Shown here: piece by piece, positions 1 through 11,924 of the stretch
How the letters are laid out: the number at the start of each line of letters is the position of its first letter
Position numbering within the stretch: the first letter of the stretch is position 1
Source of the DNA: Lucinisca nassula
Taxonomy: Eukaryota > Mollusca > Bivalvia > Lucinida > Lucinidae
Assembly: GCA_963580285.1 (NCBI GenBank)
Contig: OY757017.1
Location: 14,334,538 to 14,398,537, forward strand
Direction: 5' to 3'
DNA length: 64,000 nt
Notes under the pieces: model-generated
The model's database searches: none
Told to the model about the DNA's origin: nothing
What the model saw: the letters and a program-made list of their open reading frames with translations, nothing else
Translations under genes and position numbers: made by a program

Positions 1-276
1 AGCTGTTTGGTTGTAATGAAACTTTATACCTTGAGCCTAGATTCCAAATACTGGTTGCTGGGAGCAAAGCTGAAGTTTGTTTCTTTCAGGACTTCTACTT
101 GGACTGGGTGGCATCTCCTTCATGGAAGTGGTTCGCCATAACCTGAGGATTTGTTTTTGAGCCTAGATTCCGGGTACTGGTTGCTGGGAGCAGAGCTGAG
201 GCTTGTTTCTTTCAGAACTTCTTGAACTGGGTGGCGTCTCCTTCATGGAAATGGTTCGCCATAACCTGAGGATATG
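1..276 (+). repeat. Two tandem copies (about 125-bp period) of an acceptor-plus-exon-like segment
   Basis: The block starting ttgagcctagattcc near 32 restarts near 157. Each copy has a pyrimidine-rich acceptor (tttctttcag, ending at 89 and 215) followed by an open frame: LLLGLGGISFMEVVRHNLR in copy 1 and LLELGGVSFMEMVRHNLR in copy 2. Differences between copies are largely conservative. The peptide loosely resembles the FANCA segment of vertebrates around GIVSLQELLESH, but neither copy ends in a convincing GT donor and I found no intervening FANCA exons before 11748. It may be a duplicated or displaced FANCA exon, or chance. Confidence 0.4.
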
Positions 277-439
277 TTCCCCCCAGGGTCATACTCAAAA
301 ATTTCTAAATTGCAAGTCATAAGTAAGATTCGCACATGCAGCCGGGGCTATTTGAATATATATAATATTGGATGGATTACATGGTATGCATTGCATAATG
401 CAGAAGATGGTATGGAATGCGTGTCATGGAATGCATTTC

Positions 440-945
440 GGAGTGCACATTACGGAGTGCTCACTGTCAAGATTAGTTGGAGTGCATAAATTGGAGTGCA
501 CAATAGTTGGGATAGAGTGGAGCGTACAAATAGGATGTGCGCAATATCTGGATTGTTACATAATTTGGAGCGTACAGTCAGGATGTGCGCAATATTTAGA
601 ATGTTAAAAAATTGTAAAGCATACAAACAAGATGTATGCAATATTTGGAATACTTGGAGCGTACAAAAAGGATGTGCGCAATATTTGGAATGTTACAAAA
701 TTTGGAGCGTACAAACAGGATGTGCGCAATATTTGGAATGTTAAAAAATTGTGGAGCGTACAAACAGGATGTACGCAATATTTGGAATACTCTGTTATAA
801 TATTTGGAGCGTACTATAGGAAGTGCGCAATTTTTGGAATGTTACAAAATCTTGGAGCACACATTTGGAGTATGCACATATTTTGGAATACTTAAAATTC
901 AAAATTGGACTGCACAATATTTTGAGTGCAAACAAATTAATAATT
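440..945. repeat. Minisatellite, about 48-bp unit
   Basis: About nine degenerate units carry ggagcgtacaaacaggatg, then tgcgcaatatttggaatg, then an A/T spacer. Starts fall near 518, 566, 615, 656, 704, 753, 807 and 855, so the period is 41-54 bp. Open frames across it on both strands follow from the repetition and are not taken as genes. Confidence 0.85.
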
Positions 946-1211
946 TGGTGCCCGTTTTCGTGCGAGCAAGGTTATATGCTGTCACTGCGTCCCCCCCTTC
1001 GACCTGAATCTACTCGGTGTCCATATACTGCCAGATATTGAAGAAACTGAAAAGTCAGACAAAAAAAACACAATTTTATTAAAATAATGTTTTATTAACT
1101 ATGTGAAAAAGGAGATAAATAAAAGTAGTTGTATCTATATATATTTTGTTGTATGAGTGAGCATCCTTAATAAAAAATTTATAGATTATAATTAAACTGT
1201 TGCATCCAAAA

Positions 1212-1525
1212 TGTTTGTTTGTTTGTATTGGAGTTTTATGACCCAGTCAACACTGTTTATGTCATTTTTGAGCCGTCAGTTTACCTATCCACATCTTTCC
1301 TGGGCAGGCTTATTACATATGCATTTAACCAGTACAGTGCACATTTTTTCGCCAGAAACTGACAACTGCCCTTCTTGAATCAGCAGAAGGGAGAGAATGA
1401 CCGTAGAAAAGATTTCATGATCAATCTCCACGAAAGAATGTTGCCGACCCCAGCAGGAATCGAACCCGCATCCTCCTGATCACCAGTCAGACGCCCATCC
1501 GACTGAGTTACTGAGGCCGGCGGAT
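1212..1525 (-). mobile_element. SINE-3 (tRNA-headed SINE), near full length
   Basis: Read on the - strand it opens with a tRNA-like head (GGCCTCAGTAGCTCAGTCGG, with a B-box-like GGTTCGATTCC). A body with TGGAGATTGATCATGAAATC follows, and the tail is gtgttgactgggtcataaaactccaatac plus (AAAC)n. Copies at 43338, 61393 and parts at 31858 and 56668 define the family. Confidence 0.8.
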
Positions 1526-1529
1526 CCAA

Positions 1530-1680
1530 AATGTATAGATTATATAGAAAAATGACCATAAATGGTCATTTTCCTATATAATCTACACATATTTTTGTTT
1601 GGATATAATATGGTTGTCTAGCTAAGCATGGTTTCTGCTTTGGAGCCCATTATTAGTGTCATTATGAAGTTGTGGTATAT
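1530..1680. repeat. Palindromic MITE fragment
   Basis: A near-perfect hairpin at 1538-1583 centres on gaccataaatggtc with arms reading gattatatagaaaaat. The same hairpin and flanking sequence recur at 13742-13955 and in part near 22317. The stretch 1681-1942 shows nothing else I recognise. Confidence 0.6.
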
Positions 1681-2180
1681 GTATGGTACATGCTTAAATG
1701 TGTATGATATGTCAACAGAAATTTCCAAAAAAATAAATTCCCATCCTACAAAATGTTCACTTACGATATATTTTCTATTATAGATATAATAACATGGTCT
1801 CCCTATTGCAGTGTTTTTAGCTTGCCAATGTGAAGTACAAGGAGAGCTTTTGTAGTCACCTTGGAAGTCTGTGTTAGCATTCCCATTCCCGTCACACTGT
1901 GTTTAAGTGTTTCAAATGCTTATATCTTGATAGTCACACATATACCGCTGGTAAAAAGTTAAGCATATTTGTCTTTGAATGCCGAAAATTTTGCCGTATC
2001 AAAATTAAGGATTTTGATGTTTGGATATCAGTAAAAGATGCCTTTTCTGAGAAGATTCTCATATACAACAGGTTATTTTTGCGTAATACGACTTCACAGC
2101 TCACCGATATTGATGCATGGTCAAATCATGCAAATATCCATTTTGCCATGTATACATTTTGGAACACACAAACAATAAAC

Positions 2181-3176
2181 ATGGTTAGAAGAAGATGTTA
2201 AGATGGTGAAAAATGGCGAATAATTGGCATGGCGGAATCAGGCATAACACAGAGCCAAGTAAGGCGCCTTCTAACCAAACACCGCCAAACAGGCAATGTG
2301 ACTGACAGACCAAGGTCTGGTCGACCAAAAGCCACTACACCAAGAGATGACTGCCGCAAGTGTATTCTTGCCTGTCAGAACAGGTTCTGGTCTGCGGAAC
2401 AGGTGTGTCAAGAGCTTCAAAGGGGAACGGGCAAACGAGTTTCCAGAGAACTTGTTAACAAACGACTCTTGGCAAGGGGTCTGAAATCTCGAAGACCGGC
2501 AAAAAGGTCAAATTTAAGACCACATCATAAGACTGACAGACTGAACTGGGCAAGGGCGCGTCAACACTACAGAATTCGAGAGTGGAGAAAGGTTTTATGG
2601 TCCGATGAAAGCAGGTTTTGTTTTTATCATGAGGACGGTCGGAGACGGGTTAGACATCAGCCCGGTGAAAGATATAGGGACGATTGCGTTGAAGTTAAAA
2701 TTGCAGGTGGTGGAGGTAGTGTTATGGTCTAGGGAGCCTTTTCTTATGACCATGTATTGCAGTTGAAAGTAATGGAAGGTACCATGAATGCGGTGAAATA
2801 CAGGGACGAGATATTGGAGCAAATAGTGAGGCCTTTTCTTGAAAGCCCAAATGGACAAGGTTTGAGCTTTCAAGATGACAATGCCTTTCCTCACAGAGCC
2901 CATGTGATAGACGACTATAAAAATGCGCACAACATTAGAAGTATTCCGTGGCCATCTCTAAGTCCTGACCTCAATCCCATTGAGCACCTATGGGATGAGT
3001 TGGGGCGCAGGATATACAGACGTGAACACCCTGTACAGAATCTGAGACAGCTTGAGCAAGCAATATTGCAAGAATGGGACCAGATTCCGGCACTTAGGCG
3101 TAAAGGTTTGGTGGCGTCTATGTTTAAACGGTGTGCTGAAGTCATTCGGAATAATGGAGGACATACTTATTATTAG
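2181..3176 (+). pseudogene. Tc1-family transposase, two in-frame stops
   Basis: This is a DDE transposase of the Tc1/mariner superfamily, which cuts and pastes its own transposon. The frame runs from ATG 2181 (MVRRR) through an early TAA at 2199-2201, on through a helix-turn-helix region (SGITQSQVRRLLTKH, GRPKATT), to the catalytic domain. Catalytic motifs are WSDESRF (first Asp), QDDNAFPH (second Asp) and NPIEHLWDEL (Glu), with 34 residues between the second Asp and the Glu (DD34E). A TAG at 2730-2732 stands where the family usually has Trp in VMVWGAF, a one-base change. The frame then continues to a natural stop after 3176. Total about 330 codons is full length for the family. It is inactive as written; readthrough or a later ATG at 2229 would not rescue the second stop. 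Confidence 0.9.
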
Positions 3177-3719
3177 GCAACCATCAGAGACATTCTGTTA
3201 CAATATTCTGATAAAAAATCGTACGAATTACAGTTGGACATGATTGAAAAACACACAAAAAGGAATTTGAGGTGACAGCGATGCATTTTGAACAGGTGGT
3301 GAGATTCTGAAAATGGAATATTTTCAGTACTTTCTGTGGGTGTAAATGTTCACATGACAATTTTGTGCTTCCATACAATCTTAATTTAATTTTAAATAAC
3401 ACTGATATGTACTTGAAAATCCAATGTGTTCAACAACAATCGTTAAAAATGAATTCTTTTTTTTAATTATGTCTCCCCCGAAAATTTTTTTTTCGGAGAG
3501 ACATATTGTTTTTCCCCCAGGCGTCTGTCCATCTCTCCGTCTGTCTGTGACACTTTCGTGTCCGCTCTGTAACTTGAAAACCGTTAGAGCTATATTCACG
3601 AAACTTCGTATAAATATTAATCAGCATTAGACGCCTTGCAGTGTGCAAGAACTATAACTCTCGCATTTATACTTTTTGAATTATCTCCCTTGGAAGTTTG
3701 TTGGTATGTATATATGTAT

Positions 3720-4720
3720 GGGCAAATCGTGGCCGGTCAATAACATTCTTATTTTTTGATGGATTTTAAAATTACTTGGCAGAAATATTAACAACCATAA
3801 GAGGATGTGTGGTGCGCATGAGGCAGGTCGGTACCTCAAAGGTCAAGGTCATACTTAGAGGTCAAAGTTAAAAAAAGGGGCCTTTTTTTTCATATTTATT
3901 TGGTCAATAACTTTTTTATTTTGAGATGGATTTTAAAATTACTTGGCATAATTATTAACACCCATAAGACGATGTGTGGTGCGCATGCGGCAGGTCGGTA
4001 CCTCAAAGGTCAAGGTCATACTTAGAGGTCAAAGGTCAAAAAAGGGGCCTTTCTTTCGAATTTGGTCAATAACTTTCTAATTTTGAGATGGATTTTAAAA
4101 TTACTTGGCATAATTATTAACAACCATGACACAATGTGTGGTGCACATGAGGCAGGTCGGTACCTCAAAGGTCAAGGTCATACTTAGAGGTCAAAGGTCT
4201 AAAAGGGGGCCTTTTTTTCGTATTTGGTCAATAACTTTCTTATTTTGAGATGGATTTTGAAATCACTTGGCAGAAATGTTAACCAATAAAAGGCAATGTG
4301 TTGCGTGCATGACCCAGGTTGGTACCTCAAAGGTCAAGGTCATACTTAGAGGTCAAAGTTAAAAAAGGGGCCTTTTTTCGAATTTGGTCAATAACTTTCT
4401 AATTTTGAGATGGATTTTAAAGTTACTTGGCATAATTATTAACAACCATGACACGATGTGTGGAGCACATGAGGCAGGTCGGTACCTCAAAGGTCAAGGT
4501 CATACTTAGAGGTCAAAGTTAAAAAAGGGGCCTTTTTTCGTGTTTGGTCAATAACTTTCTTATTTTTAGATGGATTTTGAAATTGCTAGGCAGAAATGTT
4601 AACCACCATGAGATGATGTGTTGCACGCATGAACCAGTTTGGTACCTGAGAGGTCAAGGTCATTCATAGAGGTTAAAGGTAAAAAAAGGGCCTTTTTTGT
4701 GTTCTGTCAATAACTTTCTT
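3720..4720. repeat. HL-1 core: about 162-bp tandem repeat (core 1)
   Basis: Six units are marked by ggtacctcaaaggtcaaggt near 3830, 3997, 4159, 4321, 4481 and 4641, with spacing of 160-167 bp. Each unit also carries aataactttcttattttgag and gatgtgtggtgcgcatgagg. The same core resumes at about 10625-10950 and is the core of HL-8 at 63.4 kb and beyond. Confidence 0.9.
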
Positions 4721-4723
4721 ATT

Positions 4724-7700
4724 ATGCCCCCAACTTTGAAAAAGTTGGAGGGGCATATTGGTTCTGGTTCGTTCGTCCGTTCGTCCATCCTTTACACTTT
4801 TGATGCATAGCATGACTAAAGAACCTTGTATGCTAGGGTTTTGAAATTTCATATATGGATTCCTCATAGAAAATTAGCAGACACCTATTTTTTTTTCTCG
4901 TCCGGATTATGTCCCCTTCAAGAGTTATTGCCCTTCGAAATTTTTTTAATAAAATCTTGTCAGCAAGATATCTCAAAAACTATTGGAGCTAGAGCCTTGA
5001 AAGTTGGTGAATATATTGGTGGTGATGAGTAGATGAACTGATTAACTTTTGACAAAATTCCGAAAAAATACTTTTTGAGTTATGGCCCTTTGTCATTTTG
5101 GTACTTTGTGCCCATTGTAATGTATGCTAAAAGTGATGCATAGCATAACTTTAGAACCGTGTATGCTAGTGTTTTGAAATTTCATATATTGATTCCTCAT
5201 GGAAAATTAGCTGACGAGTATTTTTTTTCTCGTCCGGATTATGCCCCTTTCAAGAGTTATTGCCCTTTGAAAATTTTTAAATAAAATCTTGTCAGCAAGA
5301 TATCTCAAAAACAATTGGAGCTAGAGCCTTGAAAGTTGGTGAATAGATTGTTGGAGATGAGTAGATGAACTGATTAACTTATGACAAAATTCCGAAAAAT
5401 ACTTTGTGAGTTATGGCCCTTTGTCATATTGGTAATTTGTGCCCATTGTAATGTATGCTAAAATTGATGCATAGCATAACTTTAGAATCGTGTATGCTAG
5501 GGTTTTGAAATTTCATATATGGATTCCTCATGGAAAATTAGCAGACACGTATTTTTTTTCTCGTCCAGATTATGCCCCTTTCAAGAGTAATTGCCCTTTG
5601 AAATTTTTTTTAATTAATCTTGTCAGCAAGATATCTCAAAAACTATTGGAGCTAGAGCCTTGAAAGTTGGTGAATTGATTGTTGGAGATGAGTAGATGAA
5701 ATGATTAACTTATGACAAAATTCCCCAAAATACTTTGTGAGTTATGGCCCTTTGTCATTTTGGTAATTTGTGCCCATTGTAATGTATGCTTAAAGTGATG
5801 CATAGCATAACTTTAGAACCATGTATGCTATAGTTTTAAAATTTCATATATGCATTTCTGATGGAAAATAAGCTGACGCATATTTTATTTCTCATCAGGG
5901 TTATGCCCCTTTCAAGAGTTATTCCCCTTTGAAATTTTTTTAAATAAAATCTTGTCAGCAAGATGTCTCAAAAATTATTGGAGCTAGAGCCTTGAAAGTT
6001 GGTGAATATATTGGTGGTGATGAGTAGATGAACTGATTAACTTTTGACAAAATTATGAAAAATACTTTGTGAGTTATGGCCCTTTGTCATTTTGGTAATT
6101 TGTGCCCATTGTATTGTATGCTAAAAGTGATGCATAGCATAACTTTAGAACCGTGTATGCTAGTGTTTTGAAATTTCATATATTGATTCCTCATGGAAAA
6201 TTAGCTGACGCGTATTTTTTTCCTCGTCCGGATTATGCCCCTATCAAGAGTTATTGCCCTTTGAAATTTTTTTAATAAAATCTTGTCAGCAAAATATCTC
6301 AAACACTATTGGATCTAGAGCCTTGAAAGTTGTTGAGTATATTGGTGGTGTTGAGTATATGAACTGATTAACTTTTTACAAAATTCGGAAAAATACTTTG
6401 CGAGTTATGGCCCTTTGTCATTTTGGTAATTTGTGCCCATTGTAATGAATGCTAAAAATGATGCATAGCATAACTTTAGAAATGTGTATGCTATGGTTTT
6501 GAAATTTCATATATGCATTCCTAATGGAAAATAAGCTGACGAGTATTTTTTTTCTCATCTGGATTATGCCCCTTTTAAGAGTTATTTCCCTTTGAATTTT
6601 TTTTTAATAAAATCTTGTCAGCAAGATATCTAAAAAACTATTAGAGCTAGAGCCTTGAAAGTTGGTGAACATATTGGTGGTGATGAGTGGATGGACTGAT
6701 TAACTTTTGACAAAATTCCGTAAAACACTTTGTGAGTTATGGCCCTTTGTCATTTTGGTAATTTGTGCCCATTGTAATATATGCTAAAAGTGATGCATAG
6801 CATAACTTTAGAACCGTGTATGCTATGGTTTTGAAATTTCATATATGCATTTCTGATGGAAAATTAGCTGACAAGCATTTTTTTCTCATCCGGATTATGC
6901 CCCTTTCAAGAGTGATTGCCCTTTAAAGTTTTTTTTGAATAAAATCTTGTCAGCAAAATATCTCAAAAACTATTATAGCTACAGCCTTGAATGTTGGTGA
7001 ATACACCTAGATTGGTGTTGATGAGTAGATGACCTGCTTAACTTTTGACAAAATTCCGAAAAATACTTTGTGAGTTATGGCCCTTTGTCATTTTGGTAAT
7101 TTTTGTGCCCAATGTATGCTAAAAGTGATGCATAGCATAACTTTAGAACTGTATATGCTATTGTTTTGAAATTTCATATATGCATTCCTGATGGAAAATA
7201 AGCTAATGCTTATTTTTTTTCTCATCCGGATTATGCCTCTTTCAAGAGTTATTGCCTTTTGAAGTTTTTTAGCTCACCTGACCGAAGGTCATGGTGAGCT
7301 TTTGTGACAGTAAGATGTCCGGCGTCGTCGTGCGTCGTCCGTCGTCCGTCGTCCGTCGTGCGTAAACTTTTTCTTGTGAACACACTAGAGGCCACAGTTT
7401 TGGTCCAATTATCATCAAACTTGCTCAGAATGATAATCATGACAATATCTCGGTCAAGTTCGAATTTGGGTCATGTCGGGTAAAAAAGTAGGTCAGTAGG
7501 TCAAATCATAGAAAAACCTTGTGAACACTCGAGAGGCCACAATTTTGGTCCAATCATCATCAAACTTGCTCAGAATGATCATTGTGACAATATTTTAGTG
7601 AAGTTTGAATATGGATCATGTCGGCTTAAAAAGTAGGTCAGCGGGTCAAATCATAGAAAAACCTTGTGAACACCCTAGAGGCCACAATTTTGGTCCAATC

Positions 7701-10620
7701 ATAATCAAACTTGCTCAGAATGATCATCATGACAATATCTTGGTCAAGTTCGAATATGGGTCATGTCCGGTCAAAAAGTAGGTCAGTAGGTCAAATCATA
7801 GAAAAACCTTGTGAACACTCTGAAGGCCACTGTTTTGGTCCAATTATCATGAAACTTGCTCAGAATGACCATTGTGACAATATTTCAGTCCAGTTCGAAT
7901 ATGGGTCATATCGGGTTAAAAAGTAGGTCAGCGGGTCAAATCATATAAAAACCTTGTGAACACCCTAGGGGCCACAATTTTGGTCCAATCTTAATCAAAC
8001 TTGCTCAGAATGATCATCATGACAATATCTCGGTCAAGTTTGAATATGGGTCAAATGGTTCCGGTCCGTTGCACATCTAGGTCACAGGAGCCAAAAACAG
8101 ATTTTTTTCACCAAAAACTTAAAAAATCTTCTTCTCTGAAACCACAAGGCCCAGGTCTTTGTTATTTGGTATGAAGCTTCATCTAGTGGACCCCTACCAA
8201 GATTGTTCAAATTATAGTGCTGGGGCCAAAAATGCCCCCGCACGGGGGCCCTTTGGTTTTACATAGGCTTATATAGGGAAAATCTTTAAAAATCTTCTTC
8301 TCTGAAACCACAAGGCCCAGGACTTTGATATTTGGTATGAAGCTTCATCTAGTGGACCCCTACCAAGATTGTTCAAATTTGAGTGCTGGGACGAAAAATG
8401 CCCCCGCCACGGGGCCCTTTGGTTTTACATTGGCTTATATAGGGAAAATCTTTAAAAATCTTCTTCTCTGAAACCACAAGGCCCAGGTCTTTGATATTTG
8501 GTATGAAGCTTCATCTAGTGGACCCCTACCAAGATTGTTCAAATTATAGTGCTGGGGCCAAAAATGCCCCCGCCCCAGGGCCCTTTGGTTTTACATAGGC
8601 TTATATAGGGAAAATCTTCAAAAATCTTCTACTCTGAAACCACAAGGCCCAGGACTTTGATATTTGGTATGAAGCTTCATCTAGTGGACCCCTACCAAGA
8701 TTGTTCAAATTATAGTGCTGGGACAAAAAATGCCCCCGCCACGGGGCCCTTTGGTTTTACATTTGCTTATATAGGGAAAATCTTTAAAAATCTTCTTCTC
8801 TGAAACCACAAGGCCCAGGTCTTTGATATTTGGTATGAAGCTTCATCTAGTTGACCCCTACCAAGATTGTTCAAATTACAGTGCTGGGGCCAAAAATGCC
8901 CCCGCCCCGGGGCCCTTTGGTTTTACATAGGCTTATATAGGGAAAATCTTAAAAAATCTTCTTCTCTGAAACCACAAGGCCCAGGTCTTTGATATTTGGT
9001 ATGAAGCTTCATCTAGTGGACCCCTACCAAGATTGTTCAAATTTTAGTGCTGGGACAAAAAATGCCCCCGCCACGGGGCCCTTTGGTTTTACATGGGCTT
9101 ATATAGGGAAAATCTTTAAAAATTTTCTTTTCTGAAACCACAAGGCCCAGGACTTTGATATTTGGTATGAAGCTTCATCTAGTGGACCCCTACCAAGATT
9201 GTTCAAATTTTAGTGCTGGGACAAAAATGCCCCCGCCACGGGGCCCTTTGCTTTTACATTGGCTTATATAGGGAAAATTTTTAAAAATCTTCTTCTCTGA
9301 AACCACAAGGCCCAGGTCTTATATATTTGGTATGAAGCTTCATCTAGTGGACCCCTACCAAGATTGTTCAAATTATAGTGCTGGGGCCAAAAATGCCCCC
9401 GCCACGGGGCCCTTTGGTTTTACATAGGCTTATATAGGGAAAATCTTTAAAAATTTTCTTCTCTAAAACCACAAGGCCCAGGACTTTGATATTTGGTATG
9501 AAGCTTCATCTAGTGGACCCCTACCAAGATTGTTCCAATTTTAGTGCTGGGGCCAAAAATGCCCCTGCCCCGGGGCCCTTTGGTTTTACATAGGCTTATA
9601 TAGGGAAAATCTTTAAAAATCTTCTTCTCTGAAACCACAAGGCCCAGGACTTTGATATTTGGTATGAAGCTTCGTCTAGTGGACCCCTACCAAGATTGTT
9701 CAAATTATAGTGCTGGGACAAAAAATCCCCCCCTGCCACGGGGCCCTTTGGTTTTACATAGGCTTATATAGGGAAAATCTTTAAAAATCTTCTTCTCTGA
9801 AACCACAAGGCCCAGAACTTTGATATTTGGTATGAAGCTTCATCTAGTGGACCCCTACCAAGATTGTTCAAACTATAGTGCTGGGGCAAAAAATGCCCCT
9901 GTCCCGGGGCCCTTTGATTTTACATAGGCTTATATAGGCAAAATCTTTAAAAATCTTCTTCTCTGAAACCGCTAGGCCCAGGTCTTTGATATTTGATGTG
10001 TAGCTTCATCTAGTGGACCTTTGACAAGATTGTTCAAATTTTAGCCTTTGTTGATGTTTGGTATGAAGCTTCACCTTTAAGACCTCCCTCAACATTATGT
10101 ACATTAAAGCCCTGGGGCCAATAATGGCCCTCTCTGGGGCCCACTTGTTACACTATGGATCAGGTGAGCGATCCAGGGCCATCATGGCCCTCTTGTTTAA
10201 TAAAATCTTGTCAGCAAGAGATCTCAAAAACTATTATAGCTAGAGTCTTGAAAGTTGATGAAAAGATTGGTGGTGATGAGTAGATGACCTGATTAACTTT
10301 TGACAAAATTTGAATTATGGCCCTTTGTCATTTTGGTAATTTGTGTCTATTGTAATGTATGCTAAAAGTGATGCATTCCATAACTTTAGAACCATGTATG
10401 CTATGGTTTTGAAATTTTGTATATGCGTTCCTGATGGAAAATAAGCTGACACTTATTTTTTTTCATCGAGATTAACTTAAGAACCGTGTAAGCTAGGGTT
10501 TTGAAATTTCATATATGGATTTGCTATGGAAAATTAGCTGACACATATTTTTTTCTCATCCGCATTATGCCCCTTTCAAAAGTTATTGTCCTTTGATTTA
10601 TTTGTTAAGTTATTGTCCTT
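4724..10620 (+). mobile_element. HL-2: HL-type element nested in HL-1, 3' end unclear
   Basis: The 5' hairpin ATGCCCCCAACTTTGAAAAA...GGGGCAT is at 4724-4756 and interrupts a core-1 unit after actttcttatt. The core is a 332-bp tandem repeat marked by gatgcatagcataacttta near 4801, 5135, 5466, 5797, 6129, 6460, 6792 and 7126. It is interrupted by HL-3 at 7271-10195 and resumes to about 10600. I cannot find a canonical 3' hairpin/CTAG end. The return to core 1 near 10625 is at a different point of the unit, so its 3' end was probably lost in a deletion. Confidence 0.65.
7271..10195 (+). mobile_element. HL-3: HL-type element nested in HL-2
   Basis: The 5' hairpin AGCTCACCTGACCGAAGG...TGGTGAGCT is at 7271-7300. 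The 3' subterminal TCAGGTGAGC (10160-10169) is the inverse of GCTCACCTGA (7272-7281). The 3' hairpin GGGCCAT-c-ATGGCCC is at 10176-10190, with terminal CTTG at 10192-10195 followed by TTT. Two cores are present: 145-bp repeats (7370-8050, marker gtaggtcagtaggtcaaatc) and 166-bp repeats (about 8100-10000, marker gaagcttcatctagtggacc). Sibling 332-bp units of HL-2 give the empty site: insertion lies inside the T run before aataaaatcttgtc. Confidence 0.75.
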
Positions 10621-11329
10621 TGATTTTACCTCCAATGTCAAGGTCATACCTAGAGGTCAAAGGTAAAAAAAGGACAGTCAATAACTTCCTCATTCTTTGA
10701 TGGATTATGAAATTACTTGGCAGAAATGTTAACCATCATGAGACGATGTGTTGTACCGCAAAGGTCAAGGCCATACTTAGAGGTCAAAGGTAAAAAAGTG
10801 CTTTTTTTGTTTACAGCCAATAACTTTTTTATTTTTCTATGAACATTTTTAAAGTTACTATGCAGAAATGTTCATCTTCATTAGATGATGTGTTGCACAC
10901 AAGACCCAGCTCAATACCTCCAATGTCAAGGTTATACTTAGCAGTCAAAAACGGGGGAGACATCTGTGTTTTTGTAGAAAAACAAATTCTAGTATTTGAT
11001 TTGTTTTGAAAAATAAAATTGGTCATAAATTGTCAACAAAAACATGCTTAACTTTTTACCAGCGGTTTATTAGAGCATTCTTATTTAGAACTTAGATACC
11101 TGGGAGGGTCTTCTGAGATTCCAAAAGCACAAACCCCTGGGTTCTTGCCAGGGGACAGTGCTAGGGTTCAAAATCTAGTTCACCTTTGTATTATGTTGTG
11201 CGCTTTTCAATTGTGCTAGCAAGTTATATATAAACGTATCAGCCATTTTTGTGACACTATTTGCCAGTGACTGGTTTTAAAGTTTCCCAGTAAGAAATGA
11301 GTTAAACTCAAAAGTCAACAATACTTGAA

Positions 11330-11640
11330 GGATTTTACACTCTCATGTATTGTTTGATTTATTAAACAAGTTGAGGAAAAGGGATAAAATGTGAGGCTTT
11401 ACAGAGCATTTTATCCCTTTTCCTTAACAAGTTTAATAAATTTGATAATACATAAGCAAGAATGCAAGATTCTGTTTATCATACGACATTTAAAATGCAT
11501 TTAATTCATTTTTTCCCCAAAATTGTCAATAATCTGCCATTTGTAAACTCAAATTCGTTAAGGACGTCATAGGGTAACATTACGTGGCGTATCTAAATAA
11601 TCTGCATATTAAATCCACAAGTAGAGCAACGAATTTTATA
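11330..11640 (-). mobile_element. MITE-C copy, abutting FANCA exon 1
   Basis: It shares sequence, in reverse, with copies at 31372, 40718 and 52425: gattaaatatgcaaat, cattttaaatgtc, and caagttgaggaaaagggat near one end. It ends about 100 bp before the exon 1 acceptor. It contains no coding potential. Confidence 0.65.
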
Positions 11641-11747
11641 CATGGTATTATTACATTCTCAAGTGCAAAGTCATACGATTAAATGGATTAAACTCCAAAA
11701 CCAACAATGCAGAATATTTTTGATGATGTACACCTCCTTAATTTCAG

Positions 11748-11881
11748 ATTTCACAGATAAGCTACTTCAAGATGGTCTTGAAAACTGTGATATGGAGTCA
11801 GTGATAACTGGACTTCTGCTGGTCAGACAAGCTTGTTTCCATGGTCCACATGTCTTCATGTCATACGCAGACTGGTTTCAG
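11748..11881 (+). CDS. FANCA: FANCA exon 1 of window
   Basis: The acceptor ttaatttcag ends at 11747 and the donor is CAG|gtataa (weak at +4 to +6). The exon is 134 bp: two bases completing a codon, then 44 codons ending in phase 0. The peptide contains DMESVITGLLLVRQACFHGP and FMSYADWFQ, matching the vertebrate block ending FLSYADWFK. The upstream exon it should join (phase 1 donor) was not found in 1-11740, where Tc1 and HL-1 sit. Confidence 0.88.
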
Positions 11882-11924
11882 GTATAAAAAGCCAGAGTTT
11901 TCATATACACCACAACCTGTTTAT

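Larger units (their letters stand above)
3469..10992 (+). mobile_element. HL-1: Helitron/Helentron-like element with satellite core
   Basis: The left end ATGTCTCCCCCG (3469-3480) follows a T-rich run. The exact inverted copy CGGGGGAGACAT is at 10952-10963. Then comes a perfect hairpin GTTTTT-gtag-AAAAAC (10968-10983), five bases, and CTAG (10989-10992) before T. The 5' arm also pairs with ggagagacat just downstream. A 3' hairpin followed by CTAG|T is the hallmark of Helitron-type termini; subterminal inverted repeats are reported for Helentrons. No Rep/helicase is present, so it is non-autonomous. Its own core (162-bp repeats) is interrupted by HL-2. Confidence 0.72.
1943..11067 (+). mobile_element. 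Tc1-like DNA transposon, split by nested insertions
   Basis: A 24-bp terminal inverted repeat begins TACCGCTGGTAAAAAG at 1943-1966. Its inverted copy is at 11044-11067 (23 of 24 positions match). A TA dinucleotide flanks both ends (1941-1942 and 11068-11069), the expected Tc1/mariner target duplication. A Tc1 transposase frame follows the left repeat. A normal Tc1 element is about 1.3-1.7 kb; here the ends are 9.1 kb apart because HL-1 (3469-10992), itself carrying HL-2 and HL-3, landed in the 3' non-coding part. Removing HL-1 leaves about 1.6 kb, the expected size. Confidence 0.88.
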
